Below, piece by piece: positions 52,995 to 63,736 of a stretch of DNA of 64,000 bases; positions within the stretch are counted from its first letter, which is position 1, and every line of letters starts with the position of its first letter. Made by a program: the position numbers and the translations under genes. The notes below the pieces were generated by a model. It was not told where the DNA came from and did not search any database. It was given only the letters and a program-made list of their open reading frames with translations. The DNA is taken from contig NZ_RCIP01000005.1 of the NCBI RefSeq assembly GCF_004000275.1, positions 124,440 through 188,439 on the forward strand. The letters are read 5' to 3'. This stretch comes from Saccharospirillum alexandrii. Its GTDB lineage: Bacteria > Pseudomonadota > Gammaproteobacteria > Pseudomonadales > Natronospirillaceae.

Positions 52995-55235
52995 ATGACT
53001 GAACAATCCGGCGAATACATCGAGCATCTGTCGCTCAGCCAGTTTAGCGAAAAGGCGTACCTGGACTACTCCATGTACGTCATTCTGGACCGGGCTTTGC
53101 CCCACCTGGGTGATGGCCTCAAGCCAGTGCAGCGTCGCATCATCTATGCGATGAGTGAGCTGGGGCTGAAAAGTACGTCCAAATTCAAGAAGTCCGCCCG
53201 AACCGTGGGTGACGTGCTGGGTAAATACCACCCGCACGGTGACAGCGCCTGTTATGAAGCCATGGTGCTGATGGCGCAATCGTTCTCTTACCGCTACCCG
53301 CTGGTCGATGGTCAGGGCAACTGGGGTGCGCCGGACGACCCGAAATCCTTCGCCGCCATGCGCTATACCGAATCGAGACTGCATGCCCATGCCGGTCTGC
53401 TGCTCGACGAACTCGGTCAGGGTACCGTCGACTGGGTGCCCAACTTCGATGGCACCCTGGAAGAGCCCTCAGTGTTGCCGGCACGCTTGCCGCACATCCT
53501 GCTCAATGGCACCACCGGTATTGCGGTTGGTATGGCAACGGATATACCGCCGCACAACATCCGCGAAGTCGCCGCTGCGTGCATTCACCTGCTCGACGCC
53601 CCGGATGCCTCGCTGGCTGATGTGATGATGCACATCAAGGGGCCCGATTTCCCCACAGGCGGTGAACTGATTACCCCAACGGCCGACCTGCAAAAAATCT
53701 ACGAAACCGGCCGGGGCACGGTAAAGGTTCGGGCCCGGTATGGCACCGAAGGTGGCGATATCGTCATCACCGAGCTGCCCTATCAGGTCTCCGGATCCAA
53801 AATACTGGAGCAGATCGCTCACCAGATGCAGGTCAAGAAACTGCCAATGGTGGTCGACTTGCGCGATGAATCCGACCACGAAAACCCGACGCGTCTGGTG
53901 ATTGAACCGCGCAGCAATCGGGTCGATGTCGATGCGGTCATGAACCACCTGTTCGCGACCACCGATCTGGAAAAAACCATTCGCATCAACCTGAACATGA
54001 TTGGGACCGATGGCCGGCCTCAGGTTAAATCCCTGACGCATATTCTGAGCGAATGGCTGACCTTCAGAACCACAACGGTTCGCCGTCGCCTGCAGCACCG
54101 GCTCGACAAAGTCATCGCCCGGCTGCACATCCTCGATGGCTTGTTGATCGCTTATCTGAACATCGATGAAGTCATCCACATCATTCGCACCGAGGACGAG
54201 CCCAAGCAAGAACTGATGAGCCGGTTCAAGCTGAGCGACGTCCAGGCCGAAGCCATTCTCGAATTGAAATTGCGTCAGCTGGCCAAGCTGGAAGAGTTCA
54301 AAATTCGCGGTGAACAGGATGAACTGGCGGCCGAACGCGACAAGATCGAGAAAACCCTCGGCTCGGCAACGCGCATGCGTACCCTGATCAAGAAAGAGAT
54401 CATGGCCGATGCCGATACCTTCGGCGATGACCGTCGCACACAACGGGTCCAGCGCGAAGAAGCCCAGGCGTTCAGCGAGACCGAAGTATTGCCTTCTGAA
54501 CCGGTGACCGTCGTGCTGTCTCAAAAAGGTTGGATCCGGGCGGCCAAGGGGCACGACATCGATGGCGTGAACCTCAGCTACAAGGCGGGCGATGCGTTCG
54601 CCTTCAGCGCACCGGGCAAGAGCAATCAGCCCACCGTCTTGCTCGACTCGACCGGCCGGTCCTACACCCTGGCAACACATGCCTTGCCGTCCGCGCGGGG
54701 GCAGGGTGAGCCCATTTCCGGTCGTGTCAGTCCGCCACCGGGTGCCGAAATGCGTGGCTTGCTGATCAATGAACCGAACCAGCATTACCTGCTGGCGTCT
54801 GATGCCGGCTATGGGTTCATTGGCCGCTTTGAAGACATGGTGAGCAAAAACAAGGCGGGCAAGGCAGTATTAAGTCTGCCGAAAAACGCCCGGGTACTGG
54901 CCCCGGCGGTCGTGCATCAGCGCGAGACCGACTACCTTGCAGCCGTTAGCAACGAAGGGCGCCTGCTGGTGTTTCCGGTGCGCGACTTGCCTGAGCTGGC
55001 CAAAGGCAAGGGTAACAAAATCATCAACATTCCAGCCGCCCGGGCGGCTGAGCATGAAGAATTCATGATCGGCGCCGTGGTTCTGGGCAGCGACAACACC
55101 CTGGTCATTCACTCCGGCAAGCGCAAGCTGAAACTCAAGGGCGCTGACCTTGAGCACTATCTGGGTGAGCGCGGGCGTCGGGGCAACAAATTGCCTCGCG
55201 GATTCCAGAGTGTTGCCAGTATTGAGGTTGAATAA
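52995..55235 (+). CDS. parC: DNA topoisomerase IV subunit A
   Basis: 746 residues (E. coli ParC 752). It decatenates daughter chromosomes together with ParE, which is not in the window. The breakage-reunion domain carries the catalytic Tyr124 in RYTESR. The quinolone-determining region reads [10 protein letters not shown], with Ser84 and Glu88 as in sensitive bacteria. The C-terminal part (about 495-740) is the beta-pinwheel, with fewer clear repeats than in GyrA, supporting ParC over GyrA. Start codon by homology at [20 protein letters not shown]. Confidence 0.96.
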   Translation: MTEQSGEYIEHLSLSQFSEKAYLDYSMYVILDRALPHLGDGLKPVQRRIIYAMSELGLKSTSKFKKSARTVGDVLGKYHPHGDSACYEAMVLMAQSFSYRYPLVDGQGNWGAPDDPKSFAAMRYTESRLHAHAGLLLDELGQGTVDWVPNFDGTLEEPSVLPARLPHILLNGTTGIAVGMATDIPPHNIREVAAACIHLLDAPDASLADVMMHIKGPDFPTGGELITPTADLQKIYETGRGTVKVRARYGTEGGDIVITELPYQVSGSKILEQIAHQMQVKKLPMVVDLRDESDHENPTRLVIEPRSNRVDVDAVMNHLFATTDLEKTIRINLNMIGTDGRPQVKSLTHILSEWLTFRTTTVRRRLQHRLDKVIARLHILDGLLIAYLNIDEVIHIIRTEDEPKQELMSRFKLSDVQAEAILELKLRQLAKLEEFKIRGEQDELAAERDKIEKTLGSATRMRTLIKKEIMADADTFGDDRRTQRVQREEAQAFSETEVLPSEPVTVVLSQKGWIRAAKGHDIDGVNLSYKAGDAFAFSAPGKSNQPTVLLDSTGRSYTLATHALPSARGQGEPISGRVSPPPGAEMRGLLINEPNQHYLLASDAGYGFIGRFEDMVSKNKAGKAVLSLPKNARVLAPAVVHQRETDYLAAVSNEGRLLVFPVRDLPELAKGKGNKIINIPAARAAEHEEFMIGAVVLGSDNTLVIHSGKRKLKLKGADLEHYLGERGRRGNKLPRGFQSVASIEVE

Positions 55236-55303
55236 AGTGGCGGTCCGTGTCGGTTGGTGTATTTTCGTCTAGTCTTCAAAGCACGATATTCGGAGGCACG
55301 CGC

Positions 55304-55576
55304 ATGACCATAGACACTCAAATTGCCAATTACTACGAAAAGCTGGTGATCGATGACTTGAAAGGCCGGTTGGAAGCCGATGGCAAATCGGAAAACGAGC
55401 TGGCCGACATCGCCTGTGTGGCATTGAACCAGCTACCGGCACGCTATTATCGGTTTTCTGTGGACATGGCGTTTTATCTGTCGGTGCAGGAGCAGCACGC
55501 AATGGAAACCGAGGTTGAAAAGGCCGTGACACACGCACTGGCCTTTGTATCCGGGCATCATCGCGATGACGAGTAA
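55304..55576 (+). CDS. ComFB-family protein
   Basis: 90 residues from the ATG at 55304, preceded by GGAGG; an upstream in-frame start at 55247 lacks one. ComFB signatures are EKLVIDDLKGRL, ADIACVALNQLPARYYRF and the C-terminal helix EKAVTHALAFV. The family was named after a Bacillus late-competence gene; some cyanobacterial and Bacillus members have been reported as cyclic-dinucleotide receptors. The stop lies inside the first codons of glgP (11-nt overlap), so the two are likely coupled. A role as a signal-binding partner of glycogen breakdown is my inference. Confidence 0.8.
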   Translation: MTIDTQIANYYEKLVIDDLKGRLEADGKSENELADIACVALNQLPARYYRFSVDMAFYLSVQEQHAMETEVEKAVTHALAFVSGHHRDDE

Positions 55577-58040
55577 AGCCTCCCCACCACCCATTACCGT
55601 TGAGTCGATGCAGGCCAGCATTGTTCATCACCTGCATGTTGCTCAAGGTACCTACGAAGAGAAAGCTAGCCCGCAAAGCTGGTGGAAGGCCACCGCCGGG
55701 GCTGTTAATGAAGCTGTCATGGCTGGCCTTACCGATACTCAGCGCACCCACTCCACACTGGACACCCGGGCGGTGAATTACCTGTCGATGGAATTTCTGA
55801 TGGGGCGGTTGCTGTCCAACAATCTCAATAACCTTCAATTGTTTGACATTGCCGACCAGGCACTGGCCAATCTGGGACAGAAACTGTCGGATATTCTGGA
55901 AAAAGAGCCGGATATGGCGCTGGGCAATGGTGGCCTGGGCCGGTTAGCAGCGTGTTTTCTGGATTCACTCGCCACCTTAAATTACCCCGCGGTTGGCTAT
56001 GGCATCCATTATGAGCATGGCTTGTTCGAGCAAAGTTTCAGCCAGGGCCGACAGGTCGAGCGGCCGGATGACTGGCGCGAGTACGGCAACCCCTGGGAAG
56101 TGTGCCGACCGGAATCGGTTCAGGAAATCAAACTCTATGGCTTTGTGGAAACCGTGAGCGAAAGCGGGCGCGCTTACAAAGTCTGGCGACCGGCACGGAC
56201 CGTCAAAGCCGTACCCTGGGATATCCCCATCGTTGGCTACAGCGGCGCCAATGTGAACATTCTCAGGCTCTGGGAGAGCCGGGCAACCGACTTCTTTGAC
56301 TGGGATGTGTTCAACGCAGGGGGCTATGTAGACGCTCAGGTAGAGCAGGCCCAGGCAGAAACCATTTCCAAGGTGTTGTATCCCAACGACGAAACCGATG
56401 CCGGCAAGGAATTGCGCCTGATCCAGCAGTATTTTTTCAGCGCTGCGTCGTTGGCAGACATCATCCGCCGTTATCAGCGAGCCCACGGAGAAGATTGGTC
56501 TCAGTTTGCTGAACGGGTGGCCGTGCAACTGAATGATACCCACCCGGCGGTGGCCATTCCCGAACTGATGCGTGTGCTGATGGATGAAAAGCGGCTGGGA
56601 TGGGATGCCGCCTGGGCCATCTGTCATCCGGTTTTTTCTTACACCAACCATACGCTCCTGCCGGAAGCCCTGGAGACTTGGAGCTTGCCGCTCTTTGCAA
56701 AGGTGTTGCCGCGTCATCTGGAGATTATTTTTGAAATCAACCACCGCTTTCTGAGCCAGGAAGTTGAGCGCCAATGGCCCGGTGATGATGGCATGAAGGC
56801 CCGACTGTCGATCATTGAAGAAGGGCATCATCGTAAAGTGCGCATGGCTCACCTGTCGGTGGTGGGTTCACATACCGTAAACGGGGTCGCCGAGGTTCAC
56901 TCGAACCTGGTGAAGTCAGACCTCTTTCCCGAGTTCGATCAGCTCTGGCCCAATAAATTCACCAATGTGACCAATGGTGTAACGCCCCGGCGCTGGCTGA
57001 AAGCCAGCAACCCCAGGTTATCCACCCTGATCGACAAACACATTGAGGCTGACTGGCCACGGCATCTGAGCAAGCTCGAGCAATTGACGGAACTGGCAGA
57101 CGATCACCAGTTCCAAATCGATTTCATGGCGATCAAGCATCAGAACAAAGTTGACCTGGCGGCCGTCGTAAAGCAGCTAACCGGCATCGATATCGACCCG
57201 CACGCTCTCTTTGATGTGCAGATAAAGCGCCTGCATGAGTACAAGCGACAGCATCTGAATCTGTTGCATATCCTGACGCTGTACCGGCGTGTGCTGGAGG
57301 ACCCGAATGCGATAACGGTACCGCGCGTGTTTCTGTTTGGTGCCAAGGCAGCACCCGCCTATGCGCTGGCCAAAGACATTATTTACGGCATTAATTGCGC
57401 GGCAGAACGCATCAATAATGACGATCGCATTCAGGGCAAATTAAAAGTGGTGATGCTGCCCAATTACCGGGTCAGTCTGGCCGAGAAGATCATACCGGCC
57501 GCTGATTTGTCAGAGCAGATTTCAACCGCGGGTAAAGAAGCCTCGGGCACCGGCAATATGAAACTGGCACTGAACGGTGCCCTGACCATTGGTACCATGG
57601 ATGGGGCAAACATCGAGATTGCCGAAGAGGCCGGGCGAGAGAATATATTTATTTTTGGGCTGTCGGTAGACGAGGTTCGTCAACTCGACGAACGGGGTTA
57701 TAACCCCTTTGATTGGTACCGGCAGGACGATGAACTCAAGGCCGTGCTCGACTGGCTGGATAACGGCTATTTAACCCCGGATGACCCTGGCGCCCTGTCG
57801 TCCATCAAACACAGTGTGTTGAAAGGGGGTGATCCCTACAAGGTCCTGGCGGACTATCGCAGTTACTGCGATGCCCAGCAGGAGGTTGAAGCGCGCTATC
57901 AGAACAAGCAAGCCTGGGCACGAAGCGCCATCATCAATACCGCGACCATGGGCAAGTTCAATTCAGACCGTTCGATTGAAGATTACGTACACCGCATCTG
58001 GCATCTGAAGGCGCACCCGCGCAGCCAGGGCTCTGGCTGA
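55566..58040 (+). CDS. glgP: Glycogen/maltodextrin phosphorylase
   Basis: 824 residues from the ATG at 55566, overlapping the ComFB gene by 11 nt. It releases glucose-1-phosphate from alpha-glucans using pyridoxal phosphate. Visible are YLSMEFLMGRLLSNNL, the substrate region GNGGLGRLAACFLDS, RIHEYKRQ-like KRLHEYKRQHLN and the PLP lysine in EASGTGNMKLALNG. Length matches GlgP (815) slightly better than MalP (797). No other glg gene is in the window. It converges with a sugar-binding-protein gene 12 nt away. Confidence 0.95.
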   Translation: MTSKASPPPITVESMQASIVHHLHVAQGTYEEKASPQSWWKATAGAVNEAVMAGLTDTQRTHSTLDTRAVNYLSMEFLMGRLLSNNLNNLQLFDIADQALANLGQKLSDILEKEPDMALGNGGLGRLAACFLDSLATLNYPAVGYGIHYEHGLFEQSFSQGRQVERPDDWREYGNPWEVCRPESVQEIKLYGFVETVSESGRAYKVWRPARTVKAVPWDIPIVGYSGANVNILRLWESRATDFFDWDVFNAGGYVDAQVEQAQAETISKVLYPNDETDAGKELRLIQQYFFSAASLADIIRRYQRAHGEDWSQFAERVAVQLNDTHPAVAIPELMRVLMDEKRLGWDAAWAICHPVFSYTNHTLLPEALETWSLPLFAKVLPRHLEIIFEINHRFLSQEVERQWPGDDGMKARLSIIEEGHHRKVRMAHLSVVGSHTVNGVAEVHSNLVKSDLFPEFDQLWPNKFTNVTNGVTPRRWLKASNPRLSTLIDKHIEADWPRHLSKLEQLTELADDHQFQIDFMAIKHQNKVDLAAVVKQLTGIDIDPHALFDVQIKRLHEYKRQHLNLLHILTLYRRVLEDPNAITVPRVFLFGAKAAPAYALAKDIIYGINCAAERINNDDRIQGKLKVVMLPNYRVSLAEKIIPAADLSEQISTAGKEASGTGNMKLALNGALTIGTMDGANIEIAEEAGRENIFIFGLSVDEVRQLDERGYNPFDWYRQDDELKAVLDWLDNGYLTPDDPGALSSIKHSVLKGGDPYKVLADYRSYCDAQQEVEARYQNKQAWARSAIINTATMGKFNSDRSIEDYVHRIWHLKAHPRSQGSG

Positions 58041-58052
58041 ACGGGCGTTGGC

Positions 58053-59321
58053 TTATTTGATGACGTACTGGCCATAGCGAATGGCCTTGGCCAGTTCGCG
58101 TGATGATTCCGACGGTGAGATCGGGTTGACCGTCAGTTCGCCTATCTTTTCGTAAAAATAGCCCTGAACGGTACCGGTGGTCGCCATGCCATGGGCAATG
58201 CTGGGTAAGAGGGAATCATTGGCCGCTGCCGCAATGAACTCGCTCATGGACACCCGGGCGCAGTCGTCAAAGGCGCTCATGCTCATATCGGTGCGCGGAG
58301 GGATGGAGCCTTTGTTCTGATTGAAGGTACGCTGGAATGAATCGTCCATGATGTTGCGAACCAGGTCATTCTGAGCTGTCTGGTCCGCCTGGCTTGCGCC
58401 GCGCAAGTCGAAAATGGCAAAGCTGTCAATATTGAACAGGAATTGATTCTGGGTGCCGGGCACCGGCGCACAAACGTAGTCGGTATTGGCGACTTTGCCT
58501 TCCGCAGAGAATTCACCCTTGGCCCAGTCACCCATAAATTGAAAGGCGGCTTCGCCGTTGATGACCAGACTGGTGGCCTGGTTCCACTCGCCCAGATCAT
58601 CTGAGAGAGGCATGTGCTCAAGCAGCCGGTAGTAGCGATCGAATACCGCATCCATGGTGTCGCTGCGCATGGCGCGAAAATCATGCTCGACCAGCGCCGC
58701 CTGGTAAAACTCCGGACCGCCGACGGACAAGGCAACGGCTTCAAACAGGGTGGCGTGCTGCCAGTCCTGATGACCCTGGGCGATGACCCGGTAACCGGCC
58801 GCTGCAATCAAATCCGCTGCCCGGTCAAATTCCGCCCAGGTCGTCGGAACTGTCACACCCACTGAATCGAGAATGCGTTTATTGGCCCACAGCCAGTTGG
58901 TGCGGTGCACGTTCACCGGCACGGCAACGTAGTCGCCATTATATTGCATGGCAGCTGCCACGACCGGTGGCAGGCGCTGATCCCACTGCTGTTCGTCCGC
59001 CAGATCGTTAATGTTGCTCAGAAAGCCAAGCCGGGCCCAGCGTTGAATATCCAGCCCCTTAATTTGGGCTGCTGTGGGAGGATTTCCGCGCAGTACTCTG
59101 TCTTGCAGGGTGGCCATGGCATTGCCACCGCCCCCGCCCTGCACCACGAAATCATCCCAGGTGTGGCCGTCTTCCTGCATGGCCTGCTGAAGAACTTGAA
59201 CAGAACGGGCTTCGCCACCGCTGGTCCAATAGTGCAATACTTCAACAGAACCTGCCTGTGACAAGCCAGGCAGCAGACATAGCATGGCGCTGAACGCCAT
59301 CGTGCGTGTGGATCGGGTCAT
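58053..59321 (-). CDS. Periplasmic sugar-binding protein of an ABC transporter (family 1)
   Basis: 422 residues. The signal peptide (about 1-23, ending LSQA) is followed by [19 protein letters not shown], typical of glucose/mannose-binding proteins of GtsA type. Other family segments are [17 protein letters not shown], the hinge region [15 protein letters not shown] and [13 protein letters not shown]. No permease or ATPase gene adjoins it: glgP converges on one side and hemC diverges on the other. So it is either an orphan or serves a transporter encoded elsewhere. Sugar specificity is not readable with certainty. Confidence 0.87.
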   Translation of the reverse strand: MTRSTRTMAFSAMLCLLPGLSQAGSVEVLHYWTSGGEARSVQVLQQAMQEDGHTWDDFVVQGGGGGNAMATLQDRVLRGNPPTAAQIKGLDIQRWARLGFLSNINDLADEQQWDQRLPPVVAAAMQYNGDYVAVPVNVHRTNWLWANKRILDSVGVTVPTTWAEFDRAADLIAAAGYRVIAQGHQDWQHATLFEAVALSVGGPEFYQAALVEHDFRAMRSDTMDAVFDRYYRLLEHMPLSDDLGEWNQATSLVINGEAAFQFMGDWAKGEFSAEGKVANTDYVCAPVPGTQNQFLFNIDSFAIFDLRGASQADQTAQNDLVRNIMDDSFQRTFNQNKGSIPPRTDMSMSAFDDCARVSMSEFIAAAANDSLLPSIAHGMATTGTVQGYFYEKIGELTVNPISPSESSRELAKAIRYGQYVIK

Positions 59322-59384
59322 TGCGTTCTCCAGCGTGTTCTGTGTTTTTATCGTTGTTGGCGCTATCGGCTAGCGAAGGATACC

Positions 59385-59421
59385 GTAACAAGACCTAGAC
59401 ATAACGTAACAAACCGTATCA
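59385..59421. promoter_or_regulatory. helically phased GTAACA direct repeats
   Basis: GTAACA at 59385-59390 and 59406-59411 and GTATCA at 59416-59421 are spaced 21 and 10 nt apart, that is two turns and one turn of DNA. They lie in the spacer between the sugar-binding-protein gene and hemC, so a regulator of either could bind here. Confidence 0.35.
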
Positions 59422-59516
59422 AAAGGTTTGTCATCGTAGATAGGATGTCGATCACAAACCCGCTTGTCACCGATTATTTGTTACACTTTGCGCCTCATTT
59501 AACGGCGAAGAGATAC

Positions 59517-60464
59517 ATGTCCCAGATTCTGCGTATTGCAACCCGAAAGAGCCCGCTGGCCCTGTGGCAAGCGGAGTACGTTCGTTCTGCCCTGACACAG
59601 TTGCACCCGGAACTTCAGGTTGAGCTGGTGCAAATGGCCACCAAAGGCGACAAGATGCTGGATGTTCCGCTGGCCAAAGTGGGCGGAAAAGGCCTGTTTA
59701 TCAAGGAACTGGAAGTTGCCATTGCTGACGGTGACGCCGACATCGCGGTGCATTCAATGAAGGATGTGCCCATGGAGATGCCCGAGGGCTTTGAACTGGC
59801 CGTGATCTGCGAGCGTGAAGACCCAACGGACGCCTTTGTTTCCAATCAGTTTGCTCACGTGAACGACCTGCCGGAAGCGGCCATCGTCGGCACCTCCTCA
59901 TTGCGTCGGCAAGCGCAATTGCTGGCGGCACGGCCGGATCTGCAGATTCGCTTCCTGCGCGGCAACGTCGGCACCCGCCTGGGCAAACTGGATGCCGGTG
60001 AATACGATGCCATCATTCTGGCATCGGCAGGGTTGCGCCGGTTAAAGCTAGAAGACCGTATTCGCCACACGCTCGATACCAATTTGTGCCTGCCCGCGGT
60101 CGGGCAGGGTGCTGTCGGCATCGAGATCCGGGCGGGTGACGAAGCAACCCGCAATCTGCTGGCCCCCCTGATGCATCCGCAAACCCACATCCGGGTGACC
60201 GCCGAACGCGCCATGAACCGTCGCCTGGAGGGCGGCTGCCAGGTACCCATCGCCGGTTTTTCCCTATTGGAAGGCGATACGCTGAGCATGGAGGCCCGTG
60301 TGGGTGAAGTAAATGGCGAACGCTTGCTGAAAGCCCGGGGCGAGGTGCTACTGGGGGGGACTGAGGCCGAGCAACTGGCGCAGGCCTCGGCGCTGGGGCT
60401 CGATTTGGCCGAGCAGCTGTTGGACCAGGGGGCCGGCGCCATTCTGGCCAAACTGTCTGACTGA
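59517..60464 (+). CDS. hemC: Porphobilinogen deaminase
   Basis: 315 residues from the ATG at 59517, chosen by homology ([18 protein letters not shown]) with GAAGAG ahead. It joins four porphobilinogens into hydroxymethylbilane. The dipyrromethane cofactor is attached to Cys241 in [27 protein letters not shown] and [14 protein letters not shown] are also characteristic. Its stop overlaps the hemD start by one base (TGATG). Confidence 0.97.
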   Translation: MSQILRIATRKSPLALWQAEYVRSALTQLHPELQVELVQMATKGDKMLDVPLAKVGGKGLFIKELEVAIADGDADIAVHSMKDVPMEMPEGFELAVICEREDPTDAFVSNQFAHVNDLPEAAIVGTSSLRRQAQLLAARPDLQIRFLRGNVGTRLGKLDAGEYDAIILASAGLRRLKLEDRIRHTLDTNLCLPAVGQGAVGIEIRAGDEATRNLLAPLMHPQTHIRVTAERAMNRRLEGGCQVPIAGFSLLEGDTLSMEARVGEVNGERLLKARGEVLLGGTEAEQLAQASALGLDLAEQLLDQGAGAILAKLSD

Positions 60465-61231
60465 TGCGCCTGTTGCTGGCCAAGGCCAGGCCCGACTGGG
60501 CTCGCTGGCAGTCACAGCTGGCACCCTATGCCGACTTGATGTTACACGACCCCTGGCGGTTGACGCTGCACCCGGAAACTGCCGAGCGCCGGTCGCTGTG
60601 GCTCAATCTCGACGAATATCAGGGGGTCATCTGTGTCAGCCCCACGGCAGCCAGCCAACTGACGGCAGCGCTCGATCGCTATTGGCCGCAACCCCCGCTC
60701 GGAGTTGATTGGCTGTGCAATGGCCCGGCCACGGCCAGGGTATTGAGCCAGGGCGGGCTGGTGCCGCAGTTCCCGGCCTCTGGCCACACCGCGGAAGAGG
60801 TCCTCTCCTTGCCCTCAACTCAGGCGGTATCCCAGCGCAAGTGGCTCGTGGTGAAGGGAGCGGGTGGGCGTGAACTCTATCCTCAGGTGCTGCAGGAGCG
60901 GGGTGCAGAGGTGCAGTCCATAGAGGTCTATGAACGTGCACTGGACCCGGCGGTACTGGAAGACATGACCCGCCTGAGCGGCCAGGCAGATGCCGTTCTG
61001 GTCAGCTCCCAGCTGTTGGGCGATGCCCTGTGGGGCGGCCAGAACAGTAACTGGCGCAGTTGGCAGGGCACCTGGTTACTGACCTCCCCGCGCTTGATGG
61101 CCTGGGCGCGGGAGCGGGGTATTGCCCACTGCCTGCTGGCACCAGGCGCTTCGCCGGAGGCGGTAGCGCAATGTCTTTCCGGACAGGGCGTGACGGCACG
61201 GCCCGGTTCACCTTACACTGATACTCATTAA
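60464..61231 (+). CDS. hemD: Uroporphyrinogen-III synthase
   Basis: 255 residues. It closes and inverts ring D of hydroxymethylbilane. HemD sequences are poorly conserved; the support is the length, the direct hemC coupling and weak family motifs such as LNLDEYQGVICVSPTAA, GPATARVLSQGG, VVKGAGGRELYPQVLQERGA and VEVYERAL-like IEVYERAL. The two-lobed fold fits. hemX follows after 58 nt. Confidence 0.9.
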   Translation: MRLLLAKARPDWARWQSQLAPYADLMLHDPWRLTLHPETAERRSLWLNLDEYQGVICVSPTAASQLTAALDRYWPQPPLGVDWLCNGPATARVLSQGGLVPQFPASGHTAEEVLSLPSTQAVSQRKWLVVKGAGGRELYPQVLQERGAEVQSIEVYERALDPAVLEDMTRLSGQADAVLVSSQLLGDALWGGQNSNWRSWQGTWLLTSPRLMAWARERGIAHCLLAPGASPEAVAQCLSGQGVTARPGSPYTDTH

Positions 61232-61289
61232 TGGAACCCGGAGCGCGGGCCTTGCCCGCCGCCCTGTGACAGCAAAGGCCGCACTGCCC

Positions 61290-62579
61290 ATGAATAAAGA
61301 CACCGAGTCTGGCAAGACACCAACACCGGATACCGACAAGCCCGTAGTAGAACAGGCGGAGCCTGCGCAAGGCACGCCGGTTGCAGACGCGAAGACCGAC
61401 AAGCCGGCATCCGCTGCATCTGAGACCCCAGCCGACCGTCCAGAAGCCGGGGCGTCCAATGCCTCGCCTGAAGCGCCCGCGCCGGAGAAGCCCGAGCCCA
61501 GGCCTGCGCCAAAAGCCAAACCTTCTGGCAATGCCGGTGTGCCTCCGCGTCGCCGACGAGGCGCTGCCGGCGGCGGCTCGGGCCGATCGAATCGCTTGCT
61601 GGTCTCTCTGCTGGTTCTGGTATTGATGGTCGCTGGCCTGGCGTGGCTGGTGTATTGGGGCTGGCAGCAATACCGGGTACTGCAGCAAGAAACCGACACC
61701 GTCGCCAGTTCACTGAGCGAGTTGCGCCAGCAGGTGTCGAGCTTGAGTGTTCGCCTTGAATCTTCGGAAGGTGAGCGTGAACGGCTGGCTCAACAGGTTC
61801 AGCAAGAGCAGCAGGCGCTCGAGGCGATGCTGATCGAAACCGCTCAGCGGCTCAGCCGGCGTCAGGATCTGGAGGCCGATCGCTGGCCGCTGGAGGAAGC
61901 ACTGACTCTGCTGCGCCTGGCCGAACGGCGCCTGCTACTCGATGGTGACGCCACCATCGCCATCAGTTTGCTCAACGCGGCCGACCAAGTGTTGGGCGGG
62001 CTAACCGAAGCGGCCGTGTTGCCAGTACGCCGCCAGATTGCGTCAGACCGCCTTGCCTTGCAGTCGGTGGGCAGTGTCGACTTGAGCGGCACCTACTTTC
62101 GGCTTGAAGCCGTCAACGAACGCATTGCGAGTCGTCAGTGGTCTCCGGCCGAACGACTTGAACCGCAGGAGCAAAGCAATGAGACACCGCTGAGCTGGCA
62201 AACCTTCCGTGACAGCCTGAGCAGCCTGGTCACGGTCAGTCGACTGGACGTGCCCTATCAGGCGCCGCCGTTATTGTCTGAGTTTGCCCAGTGGCAGCAG
62301 CATAGCCTGCTGCTGACCGAGCAGGTGCAGTTGGCTCTGCTGGCACGCAATCAGCCGCTCTACAATGAAGCTCTGGCCCAATTGCAAAGCCGCGTCGCGG
62401 CCATGTCGGCTGAGCTGGAGCTCGGTGCCATAGAGACGGAACTGGAGGCCCTGCAAGGCCTGACCCTGACGCCAGACTTTCCCGACATCCACGCCAGTGT
62501 TGAAGCGCTGGAGCAATACATGACCCGGGTTGAGGAAGAGTCGACCGAATCGGCTGACAATGGGGAGGATGACGCATGA
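61290..62579 (+). CDS. hemX: HemX, membrane protein of the hemCDXY cluster
   Basis: 429 residues from the ATG at 61290; a GTG at 61266 would add eight residues, and neither has a strong ribosome site. The cytoplasmic N-terminus (about 1-95) is a Pro/Ala/Glu/Lys-rich disordered stretch. One membrane helix lies at about 104-128 (LLVSLLVLVLMVAGLAWLVYW), then a periplasmic coiled coil (about 135-195) and a helical domain. The protein was long annotated as a methyltransferase, but the sequence shows no SAM-binding motif. It overlaps hemY by 4 nt. Confidence 0.9.
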   Translation: MNKDTESGKTPTPDTDKPVVEQAEPAQGTPVADAKTDKPASAASETPADRPEAGASNASPEAPAPEKPEPRPAPKAKPSGNAGVPPRRRRGAAGGGSGRSNRLLVSLLVLVLMVAGLAWLVYWGWQQYRVLQQETDTVASSLSELRQQVSSLSVRLESSEGERERLAQQVQQEQQALEAMLIETAQRLSRRQDLEADRWPLEEALTLLRLAERRLLLDGDATIAISLLNAADQVLGGLTEAAVLPVRRQIASDRLALQSVGSVDLSGTYFRLEAVNERIASRQWSPAERLEPQEQSNETPLSWQTFRDSLSSLVTVSRLDVPYQAPPLLSEFAQWQQHSLLLTEQVQLALLARNQPLYNEALAQLQSRVAAMSAELELGAIETELEALQGLTLTPDFPDIHASVEALEQYMTRVEEESTESADNGEDDA

Positions 62580-63733
62580 GCCGCCTGCTGCTGAAAGTCC
62601 TGTTGTGGCTGGTGCTGATTCTGGCTGCTGGCTTGCTGGCCCACTTTATGGTGCGTCATCCCGGTTATGTGATGATCGCCTGGGGTCAGTGGATGGTCGA
62701 GATCACCCTGTGGAGCGCCGTTGGCCTGTTCCTCGTTCTACTGTTGGTCAGCTGGCTGGCCATAAAGTTGCTACGCGGCGTTAACCCGGTGCGACTGGTC
62801 CGCCAATACCGCGACCGGCGCGACCGTAAAACCGCCCGGGTCGCAACCGGCCAGGCGGTCAATGCCTGGCTGGAAGGAGACCACCAGGCAGCACTGACGG
62901 CATTACACAAAGTGGTCAGCGCCGGTGGCTCGGAGCGTTTGCCCAGAGTTCTGACGCTGATACCAGGGCAAGACAGTGGCGACTGGCCCGCCCGGGTCAG
63001 TCAGTTTAAGCAGACCGACCCGGATCTCGCACTGGTGGCTGACGCCCTGACGGCCGAACGCCTGGTGCAGTCGGGTGATTCAGCCGCCTTACTGGCACTG
63101 TGGCAGCAACAGCCGGGGCTGCAGCGGGTGCGCTCCTTGCAGCCGGATTACTGGCGCGCGCTGATGGATCAGGGACAGGCCGAGGTTGCACTGCAGGCCG
63201 TGAACAAGGCACCCAATCTGAACCCGTCCGATCGCGAGCGGTGGCAACAACAAGTCGCCTTGCAACTGATTGAACAGGGGTGTAAGACCTCCGTGGACGC
63301 TCTGGCACCGTTAAAGACACTGCCTAAACCCATACGGCAGAAAGCCGAGATAGTGGCCGCGGAATGCCGCTGCCTGCTGGTGCATGGCCAGGCTGAAAAT
63401 GCCTTCAAACAGCTGTCCAAAGCGCTGGAAAAGGCGCCCGCCCCAGTGCTGCTGCGCTGCCTGCTGGACACTCGGTTGCCTGAAACCCGGGTGCTGCCGC
63501 TGGCCGAGCAACTTGAAAAACGCCACGGTACCAATCCGGCCCTGATGCTGACACTCGGTCAACTGTGCGAAGCACAAGCCTTGTGGGGCAAAGCGGAAGA
63601 TTATCTGGTCGAAGCCTGGCGGACTGATCCGAATCGCGATTCCGGCCTGGCTCTGGCCCGTTTTTTTGAACATCGCCAGCAAACCGATCGCGCCCTTGCG
63701 CAGTATCGCGAGCTGGCCAACCTGGGAGACTAG
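62576..63733 (+). CDS. hemY: HemY, TPR membrane protein of the hemCDXY cluster
   Basis: 385 residues. Two N-terminal membrane helices (about 4-24 and 42-62) are followed by TPR-like helical repeats (about 85-380). This is the proteobacterial HemY_N/TPR protein, not the protoporphyrinogen oxidase of the same name in Gram-positives. It starts inside the hemX stop (ATGA). The membrane scaffold role in tetrapyrrole synthesis is from family context. Confidence 0.92.
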   Translation: MSRLLLKVLLWLVLILAAGLLAHFMVRHPGYVMIAWGQWMVEITLWSAVGLFLVLLLVSWLAIKLLRGVNPVRLVRQYRDRRDRKTARVATGQAVNAWLEGDHQAALTALHKVVSAGGSERLPRVLTLIPGQDSGDWPARVSQFKQTDPDLALVADALTAERLVQSGDSAALLALWQQQPGLQRVRSLQPDYWRALMDQGQAEVALQAVNKAPNLNPSDRERWQQQVALQLIEQGCKTSVDALAPLKTLPKPIRQKAEIVAAECRCLLVHGQAENAFKQLSKALEKAPAPVLLRCLLDTRLPETRVLPLAEQLEKRHGTNPALMLTLGQLCEAQALWGKAEDYLVEAWRTDPNRDSGLALARFFEHRQQTDRALAQYRELANLGD

Positions 63734-63736
63734 TAC

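Noticed and set aside
53237-53257. Quinolone-resistance mutation in parC
   Set aside because: Ser84 and Glu88 are the sensitive-type residues.
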